Of a stretch of DNA of 64,000 nucleotides, positions 23,936-35,432 are shown piece after piece; positions within the stretch are counted from its first letter, which is position 1; each line of letters starts with the position of its first letter. The notes under the pieces were generated by a model that was not told the origin of the DNA, ran no database searches, and worked only from the letters and a program-made list of their open reading frames with translations. Location: contig NC_051438.1 in NCBI RefSeq assembly GCF_001649575.2, positions 5,172,225 through 5,236,224 of the forward strand. The letters are read 5' to 3'. The translations under genes were made by a program, and so were the position numbers. The stretch is from Kryptolebias marmoratus (Eukaryota > Chordata > Actinopteri > Cyprinodontiformes > Rivulidae).

Positions 23936-25105
23936 TGGGGGCCACTGTCTTCAAACGCTTCGACCAAAATAACCGTTTTCTCCACGCACTGCGTACGCCA
24001 GTCCAGTTCCTGTCGGCTCGGTACAACCTAAAAGATTCATGTTGTGTCGTAAAAGCAGATCTACAGCACTGGACAAGCTGGGTTATAAAGGTTTTCAAAG
24101 GCCGGCGAGGCTTAAAGTATTTTAGGCTAGCTGATATCAAAGGAATGTTTGGGCTCGACGCACACAGGAGCCGCTGAGCCGGAAACAAAACCTCCGTAAG
24201 GTTTTTAAGCTGCTAAGTGCTCTCTGTGAAGTCACACAGGCTGTCTGTCTGCTACATATTACAGTGAATAAATGTTTGAGGAAACTTTCACACCAGAATC
24301 TGGGCCCATGCTCAGCTGATTAATGCCGTGTCGGTCCGGTGTTGTGTTCTATTGTTTTCTCCCATCAAGACCGGTCCCCCACCAGCTTTGCTCCGTTTTT
24401 CCCTTTAACCTCTGCTGTTTTCAGCCGGTGGTATATTAAAGCTATTGCTAAAAGAAAAGATCTTGATTTTTTTTTTGTCCCTTTTTTTTTTTCATTCATC
24501 GCAGCACACACCCTGGTGGCTGGAAATCCACTGTACTTCAACACAACACATGCAGCCTTTATGCATTCATTCCTTCTGCCTGTTTAAAACACTTAATAGG
24601 GTAGATAATAGAAAATTGAATGACATTTAAATAAATGTCCCACAAATATAATACGTATACAGAGTTTGATATAAAAAATGGATATGAAATAAAAAGTGTA
24701 GTTAGAAGACCACTGAGTCAGTTATTCCATGTTAAGTTGCTGTTATTTCATTTATCTGTTTCTGAAGATAAAACCATGACACTGGATTCCTGCAGAAGGT
24801 TTTTCTCTCCACAGTTTGCTGCAGTTCTTACCAACAGTATCCTTACAACATGATGAATATTCAGGCCTTTTGTCCTTGACTACGGAAAAGAAACAGTGCT
24901 TTATTTGACTTATTTTGTCATGTTTGATGTGTGGCTTTAAACCCATATTTTGTACTTTAATTTAAATGCTTTTGTTTACATTTTATTTAGTGAGATACTA
25001 ACAAAAATAAAATTGTTAATTATAGTTTTTGGAGGAAAATTGGTCATTTAAATTAGTCAATAAATTAGTCAACAGATTAAATAAAAATGGCTGTCAGTGG
25101 CAGCC

Positions 25106-25133
25106 CTGTTCTGTGTACATGTACACAGAACAG
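25106..25133. repeat. 28-bp perfect palindrome
   Basis: The sequence from 25106 to 25133 is its own reverse complement, with centre GTACATGTAC and outer arms CTGTTCT and AGAACAG. It lies in pcdh10 intron 1 in AT-rich DNA. Confidence 0.9.
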
Positions 25134-26183
25134 TACATGTATATACTTTTCTGTATGTGTGTTTACAAATGTAAGCTTGTAAAAAAAAGTATGTATAAAT
25201 GTGTGTATCTATGTAACAATGACACTATTGTCACCAACATGCAGTTAAGATAAAGGAAATAAGAAGTCAGCTCGTTGTGTAACCGAGACGGAGGGGTGAG
25301 ATAAAAACAGCTTCTTCCTGCTCCTTTTCAACATGTTAAGACAATTTTTTTAATTTATTATTTTATTTCTGAATCCATATTTTCAGATAAAGCATTCATT
25401 GGTTCATTAATAGTATAAATCAGGACCATTCTCGGACGTGCTCGCTCTCATATCACTTCCTGTTTAACCTGCTCGCCACATGCCAGCACTACAGTACTAT
25501 TACACTGAAATCAGTACAACTTTTGGAGGAACAGACGCACGTTTTCTGACGAGAAAACAATTACTTTATTTTCACTGTTTCATACTAAAAGTTTACCTTA
25601 CTGATCTGGGAAAACATTATTGAATCTGTCAGTTTCTGTCTCATGTGGAAGCTCGTATACGGTCAGAGCTCTCCTCCCGTCAGGGAGCTGCATGCCAGAG
25701 GAGGCATGTTAGTCTGTGTGTTTCCTGTAAGACAGAATGCACTCCTGCACTGGACTGGAACTAAAACAGAACTGGACCCTTCAGTTTGTTCAGATCTCAG
25801 CAATAGAAGCGGTTAAACACTCGGCTCTGTACCCATCTGTCTGGCTTTTAGTAGGATTTGTGGATTTGATCCTGGCTCTTCTCAATCTGCCTGTTTTAAT
25901 GGCTGCTCTTCTTTTCTGAAGTATTTTATGTGGTAAGGTAGATGGATGAGACTTTTAGGAATGTCTTAGAGTTGTTGTTGTTTTTAGGATGTACTTTAAT
26001 GATTCAAATAATGCTGTTTCGTGTGACTTTGTTGCTGTAAACATTAGTGTTTAGGGTGAGAACTAAACATTAGGCCAACTCTGATTTAGCTGATGTTCTT
26101 TAATGACACAGGAACTAATCTGGTCAGACAGAACTGATCCTGGTCCAGAACCAGGTTTCAGTAGGTGTTGGGTGGACTCTTAC

Positions 26184-28679
26184 CTCGTTCGACAAGATGC
26201 TGCCGTTTGATATGATGTCAGGCTGCGGGTCTGGGAACCCGGACCCTATGGCCCCACACGGGTTGTGGTCAGTGTCTGAGCTCCTGGATGGGCTGCACGG
26301 TTTTAAGAACATGAGGTCCGTTTTGGCAGACTCTGGAGTCAGACAAACCTGGTAGCAATAGTTCTGGTTTTGGTGGTGGGAACCGAAGCTTCCGGACTCC
26401 TCCACAGGGACCTGAGCGGTCCCGGTCCCGCTGACGTTAACAGTACTTTGGACCAGCATGATGTCGGACTTGCTGAGCTTTTTCTTGCGGGAGCGGACCT
26501 GCCGGGAGCAGCAGGAGCTGCAGCCCAGGCAGGGGGACAGGGTCAGCTTCTTGTCCTTCTGGCACCGAACGGCCAGAACTATCATGACCAGGAGGAAGAT
26601 GAAGGAGACGGAGCCCAGGGCAATGATGAGGATCAGGGTCAGGTCCAAGGAGCCGTCCTTGGACTTGCTGGTGCCCACTTTGTCCCCGGCGCCTCGGCCA
26701 GCAGCCACGCTGTCCACCAGCACCACCAGCACGCTGGCGCTGGAGGACAGGGGGGGCTGGCCGTGGTCTCGGACCTCGATCAGCAGGTCGTACACCTGGT
26801 GGGGGTCTCTCTTAGGCGAGACCCGTCTGGCGGTCCTGAGCTCACCCGTCCTCCAGTCCATCCTGAACATGCCGTTCTCGTTCCCTCTCTGGATGCTGTA
26901 GGACAGACGGGCATTCTCTCCGTCATCCGTATCCATGGCAACGACCCGGGTCACCAAGTAGCCAGGCTCAGCTGAGCGCGGGAGGGGCTCCTTGGCAGTC
27001 CCGTTCTTCCCCAGCGGGGCCAGAACCGATGGGGCGTTGTCGTTCTGGTCCACAATTATGACTTTGACAGTGGCGTTGGAGGAAAGCTGGGGGGCCCCTG
27101 AGTCCTGGGCCCGGACCATGAAGCTGAAGTCCTTCAGCTGCTCATAGTCAAAGGACCGGAGGGCGTACAGGTACCCGGTCTCCTCATTGATGGACACGTA
27201 GGTCTTCACAGACATGCCCTGAATGTCACATTCTGAGATGGAGTAAGTGATGAGGGAGTTCTGACCCACATCCGGGTCCAGAGCCGTCACTGCGTGGATG
27301 TAGGCCCCTGGCACGTTATTCTCTGTCACATACACGTCATACACAGACTGAGTGAAGGTGGGCGCGTTGTCGTTCTCGTCCGACACCTGGACCCGGATGG
27401 ACTTACTGGAGGCCAGGGAGGGGCTTCCTTTGTCCCGCGCGACCACGGTGACGGAGTAGGAGTCCGCCTGCTCGCGGTTCAGCAGCCCGTCCGTCACTAT
27501 GGTGAAGTAGTTTCTGAAGGACGACTTGAGTTTGAACGGAACCTCCCCGAGAATCTCCACGTGGACCTGGCCGTTCTCCTCCGAGTCCCGGTCTGTGACG
27601 CTGAGCAGGGCGATCACGGTCCCGGGGGCCGCCTTCTCGCTGACGGACTCCGTCACGGTGCTGAAGGTGATCTCCGGCGCGTTGTCGTTCACGTCCACCA
27701 CCTTCACCAGCACCTTGCAGTGCGCGGGCACGGCGTTCGGACCCAGGTCCTTGGCCTGGACGAAGATCTGATACAGGCCGGTCTCCTCGAAGTCCACCTC
27801 GCCGCGCACCTCCACGCGCCCGGTGCGCGGGTCTATGCCGAACAGGTCCTTGACCCGGCTGGAGATGTGGTTGCTGAAGGCGTACACCACCTCCCCGTTC
27901 AGACCCTCGTCCAGGTCCGTGGCGTTGAGCTGGATCACCAGGGACCCGACCGGGACGTTCTCGGCCAGGCTCACCGTGTACACCGGCTGCTCGAACACCG
28001 GCACGTTGTCGTTCGAGTCCAGGACTTTGACCACCAGCAGCGCGGTGCCGGTCCGGGGGGGCTGGCCCCCGTCCACCGCCGTCAGGACGTACCTGTGCGC
28101 CGCCTGCTGCTCCCGGTCCAGCGGCTTCTCCAGGACCAGCTCGGCGAACTTGTTTCCGTCCGTCTGGGTCTGGACGTCCAGGTAGAAGTAGTTGTTGGTG
28201 GTCAGGTCGTAGGTGCGCAGCGCGTTGGAGCCCACGTCCGGGTCGAAGGCGCTCTCCAGGGGGAAACGGGTGCCCGGGGTGGCGCTCTCCGAGATCTCCA
28301 CGGTCAGGTCCGGCTCCGGGAAGCTGGGCGGGTTGTCGTTGATGTCCACCACCTCGATCTCGATGCGGAACAGCTCCAGCGGGTTCTCCAGGAACACCTC
28401 CATGTTCAGCTGGCAGCTCGCGCTCTGCCTGCAGATCTGCTCCCGGTCCACGCGCTCCTTCACCACCAGGAAGCCGTTCTCCAGGTCCACCTCCAGGTAC
28501 GGGCTCCTGGAGCTGGGCACCACCTGGAAGCGGCGGGAGGCCAGCTTGGTCAGGTCCAGACCCAGGTCCTCAGCGATGTTCCCCACCAGCGTGCCGCGGT
28601 CTGCCTCCTCCGGGACGGAGTACCGGATCTGGGAGCGCGCTCCGGCCGCGAGCCACACGAGCAGCAGGAGCGCGAGCAT
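26184..28679 (-). CDS. pcdh10: Protocadherin-10, exon 1 (signal peptide, EC1-EC6, TM, CM1)
   Basis: This large exon encodes residues 1-832 of a single-pass neuronal adhesion receptor of the delta-2 (non-clustered) protocadherins. Its homophilic binding guides axons and synapse patterning. The ATG at 28679 gives a 17-residue signal peptide (MLALLLLVWLAAGARSQ); an upstream in-frame extension has only a TTG and is not used. Cadherin repeats lie at about 18-118, 119-229, 230-337, 338-442, 443-552 and 553-655, with DxNDN calcium motifs (DINDNPP, DSNDNVP, DVNDNAP, DENDNAP, DQNDNAP). EC1 has a small Cys loop (CRQSASC). The membrane helix spans about 680-704. The cytoplasmic part has a Cys-rich stretch, a KKK cluster, SKSDIMLVQS, and the CM1 block NQNYCYQVCLTPESAKTDLM. 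The exon ends in phase 0 at GAG|GTAAGAGT. Reading through the donor adds 19 residues to a stop at 26124, which would give a short 851-residue isoform. The match to vertebrate PCDH10 is strong; whether this is the a or b teleost paralogue is not resolved. Confidence 0.97.
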
Positions 28680-29330
28680 CTCCGGGACAACAAGCGCACT
28701 TTGGTAAACAACAACAACCAACAACAGAGACGGATGTCATGCAGGTCCTGTGCGGGTGGACAGAGAGTCCGCATCCAGCTGCTGCTCCGGTCCGGACGGC
28801 TCCACAGCCGGCTGTCCCACAAGAACAGGAGCCCTCTGGACCTGCAGCCGGACTTTGTTGCGCCGCCCTCTGCTCTGCTCTGCTCTGCTCTGCTCTGGGT
28901 TCAGGTTCCGCGCTCTGGATGCTCCAGGTGCGTCCCGGAGCGCAGAGTCCGGCGCGTATTGGACTTTGAAGCAGAATCTGAACTCTGAAGCAGAATCTGA
29001 TCTCTGGATCTGTAATCCATGAAACAAACTGGTGTCAGGTTTTCCTCTGCACCCCCCAGCTGCGTGTCAGAAGCAGGTTTTAGTCCCTCTGAGTCCAGTT
29101 GGAGCCGTGCGTCCTGCTCCTGGTCCTCTCCTCTCGGTTCTGACTCGCTTTACTCAACTCTCTGCCTTTTCCCCACGCGGCCCCGCCCCCCCGCAGCCCC
29201 GCGGCTCGGAGCTGGCTGCTGATTGGTTCCTCAGCCTGTCAGTCAACGTCCTCCTGTCGTCCTCGCTGTGGCTCTCGAGGTCTCTGAGGGTCCGGACCGG
29301 TCTCTCTGTGAGGGACAGGACGGTGCAGGT
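28680..29330 (-). promoter_or_regulatory. pcdh10: pcdh10 5' UTR and CpG-rich promoter
   Basis: This GC-rich segment lies directly upstream of the pcdh10 ATG. It holds a GC box (CCCCGCCCCC at 29181-29190), an inverted CCAAT box (ATTGG at 29222-29226), and no clear TATA box, which fits a CpG-island neuronal promoter. A pentamer repeat, (CTCTG)6 on the plus strand at 28868-28897, lies in the likely 5' UTR. The transcription start is not determined. Confidence 0.55.
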
Positions 29331-29458
29331 GGGGGTGGGGGTGTGGAGAGGGACCCAGATGAACCTTCAGGACCCGGACTGATCAGCTGACACACCGTGA
29401 GCCGCGGTCACGTGACTAATGAAGCGATCAGAGGGAGAACAGTACTTGTTTGACCCGG

Positions 29459-29482
29459 TGTGTGTGTGTGTGTGTGTGTGTT
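29459..29482. repeat. (GT)n microsatellite upstream of pcdh10
   Basis: Pure GT tract. Confidence 0.95.
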
Positions 29483-29654
29483 TATGGACCGAACCGGCTA
29501 GTGCACGCGCATTTTGTGATGTGATGCTGTGAATGAGTCGCCGTGCACGCGCTATAATCCCATCCAACTGTTTGTTTCCAGCAGAGACAGCAGCTGATCC
29601 GTGGAGCGCGGGCTCCCCCCAGCGGTCACATGTGAACCTGCAGCTCGCTCTTGG

Positions 29655-29905
29655 AGGCTCTGACTCCATCAGTCTCAGATATTGAGCTAAGATTTGGTGT
29701 GGTAGTAGCAGAGAGTCATTCACAGCACATACTCTGAAGGTGACATCTCATTATATGTTAGACTGTTTATAATGTTGTCTACAAGGTTTGTGACTAAAAC
29801 GGCTACAAATCCATCAGTTCTCTACATAAAATGATCTTTATCGAAAAAGGTGGCGGGCGATGTGCATTCCCTTCAAGGAATGCTTTAATTTCTGTTGGTA
29901 GTTCT
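29655..29905 (+). mobile_element. 3' half of palindrome-ended family
   Basis: AGATATTGAGCTAAGATTTGG, GAGAGTCATTCACAGCACAT, CTACAAATCCATCAGTTCTC, then AGGTGGCGGGCGATGTGCAT and the terminal palindrome GCATTCCCTTCAAGGAATGC. Confidence 0.8.
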
Positions 29906-29929
29906 GCGCACACACACACACACACATAA

Positions 29930-31100
29930 ACACAGTGAGTGTGTGCTGTAAGCAGCTGACCACGCTGACCTGCAGAAACCCACAACCTAAAATCAACCTC
30001 TCTTCTAGGATGTTCATGTTGTTTTTCACGGGGAAAAAAATGTGTACGCCACATTGTTGCTCCTGTTTTGGTTCTTCTAACAGAATAAAGGGATATTCTG
30101 GTCATGTTGAAGTGGGGTTCTCTGGAAATGATAGGAGCTATTCAGAGCAAGATTCAGAGTCTTTTGTGCGATCTGTTGACCCCACTTATTGATGCATGCA
30201 GATGACAGCAGTGGTTAACGTCACGGTTCATGCCCTGTTCACCCGACGCCGTTTTTAAGTGACTGGAACATTTCTGTTGCGTTTCAGACGCTCGTGTACA
30301 CGACAACAGCGATCGGATCCTCTGACTCTAAAACCTTTTAAACCCAGGTCTCAGAGTGGAAGTTTTTGGAAACTCGCAGCCTCGGCTTGCATGCTCGTGT
30401 CACCGAAGTACAAAAATCACAGCACCAGCTACTGACCTGGCATGAAAATTACAGCGGATTCAAGGAGGACAGCATATCTGTGTAAACGTGTAACTTTTCC
30501 CCTCTCTAACGTTTCCTGGAGATTGTGAACATGTAAACAGGGCCTGAGCCACACAGAGCAGAGCTGCTCTAAGCTTTAATGTCAAAATCTAAAGTCTGAA
30601 GCACAGAAAAACTATTGGCCGACCATCTGAAATGTCGAGAGTCTGCTCTGTTACAGATTTCCTTTTTAATTAGCCGCTGCTACTCAAACCACAGGATCTG
30701 AGCTGATTCTCTGTTCAAACTCAAAAGGAAAGTCTATGTTTCTCATGGAGCAAATCATTTTAAAGCGTCATGGCAATGAGAGCGAAATATCTGCAGAATA
30801 TCTGCAACACTGCGACAGTCTTTTATAAAGCAGCACGAACAGTTTATCCTAATGGCTCCAGATTACACAGAGCAAAGTCAGCCGCAGCTACTGAGTTCTG
30901 CTTTAATAAAAGAAAAAAAATGCAGTCCTGTGATCTGATTTTAGAAAAAAAAATAGGATAGGATTTACATGAACAGAATTTGCTGCGTGGACCTGGAGGT
31001 GAAGGTGATAATGCAGAATAATTACATAAAACAGCATCAGGAATATGGCTCTGAATACAACAGAGTGAAGTCATTTAGTATCATTAGTAGTACTATATTG
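29930..31100. other. Upstream flank of pcdh10, no gene seen
   Basis: Mixed unique-looking DNA with no coding frame or repeat that I recognise. Confidence 0.5.
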
Positions 31101-31106
31101 ACTTTG

Positions 31107-31294
31107 GAGGTGTGGTGGCTCGGTGGTCAGTGCAGTGGTCTCGTAATGCAGAAGCTGCAGGTTTGAGCCCAGCTTGCGTCAGGATGGACATCTGCTGTGA
31201 AACATTTGCCAAATCTCCCGTCCGAGTTCGCTTCCTGTGATGACCCCTGCAGGAAGGAGCAGCCGAAGGAAGGAAGGAAGGAAGGAAGGAAGGA
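31107..31294 (+). mobile_element. tRNA-derived SINE ending in (GGAA)n
   Basis: Split pol III promoter: A box TGGCTCGGTGG (31116-31126) and B box GGTTTGAGCCC (31160-31170). A non-tRNA body follows and then a (GAAG)n tail at 31265-31294. A diverged second copy lies at 43249-43350. Confidence 0.75.
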
Positions 31295-31684
31295 GTACTG
31301 TATTGACTTAAAACTGTAAAGCATCTGAAGCAAATTAAGCAGTAACCAGTGCGTTAATCGATGGAGGCGTCATCTAATTAAACCTTCCCAGCGATCTGGA
31401 ATTGCACCTCAGTTGGAATAAGTCAAATCAGACAGCCAGGAAAACATCCGCTCAAGAAAACAATAGAATATTGGGGCCCTGGGTTCAGACGTCCTGCCAT
31501 GGAGCAGTTAATATCTTACCTGCTGCAGATAGCTGTTTGAATGGCCTCAGTAGAAACAGGAGGGATGAGCCAGCGGCTAGTCTGAACCTGACTAAAGTGG
31601 TCTGCTGCTGCTGTGAAACAGCTCCAATCTCTCACCACTTCATAAATGTTTCCATAGCCTTCATTTTCAAAATACATGTAATCA

Positions 31685-32110
31685 CCCACCGCCAAAAAGT
31701 GGAAGGTAGGTGATGTCGTTTTTGCCAGTGACTGTGTATTTGTCTGTCTGTTAGCAAAATATCTCATTATGCACTGGGCAGATTTTTATGAAACTTTCCG
31801 AAAGTAATCACTGGATGTGCATCTTCAACTCGTTAACTTTTGGTGTCAACCCCATTCAAGATGGCCACCACAGCTAATCAAAATCAGCCAACACAAAACT
31901 AGCTATAACTTAGTCTGTTTAATAGATATCTAGCTAATATCTGACGTAGCAGTCGCTGAGAGTCATTCACAACACATACTTTGAGTGTGAGATTGTGCAC
32001 AATGTTGTTTTCAAGTTTTGACCAGAACAACTTCAAATCTGTCATTTGTCTAAATAAGATAAGTCTCCAAAGTGTTCATGGTGAGTCTTGACACAGGCAT
32101 GTAGTCCTTG
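31685..32110 (+). mobile_element. Near full-length copy of palindrome-ended family
   Basis: CACCGCCAAAAAGTGGAAGG start, TTAGCAAAATATCTCATTATG, AAGATGGCCACCACAGCTAA, GAGAGTCATTCACAACACAT. The 3' palindrome is not clear here. Confidence 0.75.
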
Positions 32111-32319
32111 AGTTTTGAACCTGTTCAGAAAAATTTGTGAGACAAATTTTCCTCACTAAACTGTCATTTGTCACAGACATTTCTGACCCATCTCAAGATG
32201 GCTAGAGCTGTAGTTTGACACGCCCAAGGGAGCTGTCCTCTGACAGAAAACAGGTCCAGGCCTAAATACCACACTGATGATAAAAAAAAATCTGAAACAT
32301 TTGCATTTTTGTTCAAATG

Positions 32320-32770
32320 CACTGTGAACACTGAGCGCTGAATGATTTGACTGAAACCTGCTGAAGCTGAAACTGAGTTGTTGAAAGCTCAAAGAAAAAA
32401 ACTATTTGCTAAAACGCTGGCTAAAAGGAGCAAATGCTAGCTCAAAGCAAAAAAATAGCTTAATGCTAGCTAAAAGCAACAAAACACTAGAATAAAACTG
32501 AAATTAGCAAAACGCTAGATTACAGCTAAAAGCAGCAAAAGACTAGTTAAAAGTTAAAAATGCCATGTGGCTTGCTGAAAAATAAAAGTAGCACAAAAAA
32601 TAGCAAATAAACTGAAGGAGATTTAAAAGATAACAATGTTTTGAAAGAACTGAAGAAGTCGAAGCTCCCAGCTCCTGGATGAGCTGAACATTTTGATGCA
32701 TGAACGGCTAAAATAGAACAAAGTATTCAGAAGTAGTCAGATTGCAAAAAAACCCACAAAAAACAGGTGA
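32320..32770 (+). repeat. Dispersed repeat with GCTAGCTAAAAGC tandem core
   Basis: A degenerate tandem of GCTAGCTAAAAGCAACAAAA-like units (about 32400-32570) is followed by GAACTGAAGAAGTCGAAGC and CAAAGTATTCAGAAGTAGTC. The same order is found at 8580-9010, so both are copies of one family. Confidence 0.6.
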
Positions 32771-33229
32771 ATGCTGAGTGTTACTGAAAAACTGATCCCA
32801 ATCTGCCTATATCCATTTCTAAAGCGTACTCCAGCAGATTAGGTCCTAAATGTGGGGTGGCTGCCGAGGTGGGTGCAATGTGGGCGAAGGTGCACAGCCC
32901 TGAATACAGTTTTATAAGCCGTGCACACAGAGATAGGGTGTGATTTTCAACATCTGGTCATTCAAAGCACAGCTACTGGTCACAAACACTCAGAAATCAG
33001 TAAGACTAAAAATTCACCTATTTGAGGTCACCAACTAGTCTCCTACCTTTAGCCATGTTCAGACTAGCAGTTAGCTCATCAGTTCAGTCAGGATTAAGTT
33101 TCCAAACTAAGGCTGTTAAAAGAGCTATCTATAACAGGTAAGATATTAGCTGTTATAGTGATATCTATATTACTAAAACAGAAGTAAAACAGAATTACAG
33201 GAACATGAACAACAATGAACAAATCCTAA

Positions 33230-33525
33230 CAGTCACTACTTTCAGAAAGCAATCACTGGATGTACATCTATAACTAACTAACTTTTGAGGTCAATGAAGA
33301 TGGCCGCCACAGCTCAACAACCTTAGCAAACAAAAATGGCTATGCCTCAGCCAATTTCACAAATATCAAGCTAACATTTGGTTTGGTAGTCGCTGAGTCA
33401 TTTACAACACGTACTCTGAGTGACATCTTGCAATATCACATGGGATAACGCATGTTGTTCTTGTCGAGGTTTGACCAGATTAGCTGTAACTCAGTCTTTT
33501 GTCAACATAAGATGGTCTTTATCAT
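33230..33525 (+). mobile_element. Copy of palindrome-ended family, 5' truncated
   Basis: Starts at TTTCAGAAAGCAATCACTGG, continues GAAGATGGCCGCCACAGCTC and ACAACACGTACTCTGAGTGA, and stops near GTCAACATAAGATGGTCTTT. Confidence 0.75.
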
Positions 33526-33959
33526 ATTTACTGCAGCAAATAAGCTTCTGCACGCAGGAATCAACACAGGAGGAAGGTTTAAGAGATTTACTTCAGTGTA
33601 CAAATGATGAAAGCTGATCTGAGGTCTGGTCAGGAGAAATCCACTGAATACAAAGAGAATGATGGGTGAATGGTCTTTCAAAAAAATACGGTGTGAAAAT
33701 TAGTCCCAATTCTTACTTCTGTTTGGGATTTTCAGAAGGAGGCGAGAGGATCCAGGAGTGTGCATAAGTAAGTCCAGGTGGAGTGCTGGAGAGCGGGCCA
33801 GACAGTGAGCTTTCACAACAGACTCTTTCCTAGTGTGTTTTTCCTTCAATACTAAACTTAGATGAGACCAAAAAAAAAATATTAGTCCAGCTGTCCACCA
33901 ATGGTCAGAGGAATTCCTGTACAGACAGGCAAAAAAATTACAGATGAGTCCAAAAAACA

Positions 33960-34394
33960 GTTTGTAGTCAAGACCTGGGTTTTTGGTTATTTTTTAGTAG
34001 TTCATTTTTGCGTTTATTGTTTGGGGTTTTTCTTTTTGTCATCGTATTTATGTGCTTTGTGTCCCTTGTGTTAGTTCTGCTCCTTGTGTGTTCAGTTCAA
34101 TCTCATTCTTCCCTCAGTGAGTATTTTTTCTACTAACAGTCTGCCCCACCCACTCACACCTGTTTCCTATTGCATTAGTGCCGGCTGCAGCCTACTTTTT
34201 CATCCACCACTGCCTTTATATTCGGTTTGTCTCCATCCTCGTACCATGCCAGGTCATCTACCATGTAACCTCTGTGTCACCTTCTTTATCCAGGAAGTTT
34301 TTTTGCTGCCATGATAGCTTGTTTTGTTTTCAGTGTTCTTTGAGCTTCATGTGTGGTCTGCATTCCCAGGTCTTTGTCAACTAAAACCTGACAG
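33960..34394 (+). mobile_element. LTR-like dispersed copy
   Basis: T/C-rich sequence (GTTTGGGGTTTTTCTTTTTG, CCACTCACACCTGTTTCC) ending in CTGACA. It resembles the LTR defined at 43394-43826 in layout. No target duplication was identified. Confidence 0.45.
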
Positions 34395-34569
34395 CAAATG
34401 ATACAAAGACTGGCTGTGAGTGATCACCTGTTGGATGGGATGATCCAGCGGAGGTCTGAGAAGGTCTTACATAGCAGCAAGATTAGATACAGCTTGAGAA
34501 GGATGGGTTGGCACCATACAGTAGGCTGTGTATATTGATAGGCCAAGTGCCCCCTCTGTCATGAGGATG

Positions 34570-34945
34570 GTGTGAAGGATCCAAACTCGACTCAAGGAAA
34601 CATAAGAATTTGAAACTTGAACTGAAGCTAAGCCTTTTAATAATATATAAAACAACAGGCTGACAGGGCAGGGTAAATAACTACACAAAAACAACAGGGG
34701 GACACAAGGGACAGAGAAACATGAGCTACAGTATGATGGACTGATGAGTAAAAACCAAGTGTAGGTGTAGGATGGGAGGAATGATTACAGAGTGAATGCA
34801 GGTGAGTAAAATGAGCAGATGAAGTGCAGCTGTGAGGTGTTTGTAGATCAGGAGGGCTGAAGGCAATAATGGTCAATGACACAGGGAGACAGCAAACTGA
34901 AAACAAGCTAAATACATGAAAGTAAAACAAAAAACAACATACGTA
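34570..34945 (-). mobile_element. LTR-like dispersed copy
   Basis: Minus-oriented member of the same LTR-like group, with A/G-rich sequence, ACACAAGGGACAGAGAAACA and GGTGAGTAAAATGAGC. Ends not defined. Confidence 0.4.
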
Positions 34946-35432
34946 ATACAAATTTATATCACCTATGTTGTTTGTGTGTAAATTAGAGTTTGCACAGTAG
35001 GGATGTGGGGTTTTATGTTCCACCGACACACATGCATAGAGTCATATGACTTTCTTTGAGGTGTGAAATAACCAATTACAGCTAATCACGTTGGAAAAAC
35101 TAATTTCAACAAACATCAGCATGGTAAGATCTACATGAATCAAAACTGTGAATACCTGAAAATATTATCTGAGGTGTGGTTTTTTTGTTTTTTTGACCAA
35201 CAGCAATGTCCCATTTGTTTACATGGAGGGGGCCGGAGTTAAAACGTGTGCTGGAACCAATCAACAGGGAAGGTTGGTCCCATTGAGGCTTCTATTTCGG
35301 GGTTCACGTCAGAGGTCTATCAATATACAATCTATGGTCAGTACCAGGACATCCAAGCCCACGGCCTGGAACCTGGAAGAGTCCGTACAGGTCTTAGTCT
35401 AAAACGCTGTGTGGTGGACCAGAGAGTTCTAC

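Larger units (their letters stand above)
20880..26183 (-). other. pcdh10 intron 1
   Basis: This 5.3-kb intron has no coding potential of its own. It contains a LINE fragment (about 23.07-23.45 kb), the start of a hAT-like element (about 23.60-23.93 kb), a CT/CA microsatellite (22653-22693), a 28-bp perfect palindrome (25106-25133) and a short degenerate tandem of GCTAACGTTAGC-like motifs (about 21330-21415). The region 22785-22960 is non-repetitive. I recognise nothing in 23950-25090 or 25140-26120 beyond low-complexity AT-rich DNA. Confidence 0.85.

Noticed and set aside
28680..28724. N-terminal extension of pcdh10 (15 residues)
   Set aside because: The first codon is TTG, not ATG. The ATG at 28679 gives a proper signal peptide that aligns with the known family.
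27294..28988. 564-codon plus-strand frame opposite pcdh10 exon 1
   Set aside because: It is the antisense shadow of a GC-rich cadherin exon. Its Val/His/Arg-rich composition mirrors the DNDN/NVP codons and shows no domain.
31265..31294. (GGAA)n as an ETS regulatory array
   Set aside because: It is simply the variable tail of the SINE at 31107; no gene is nearby.
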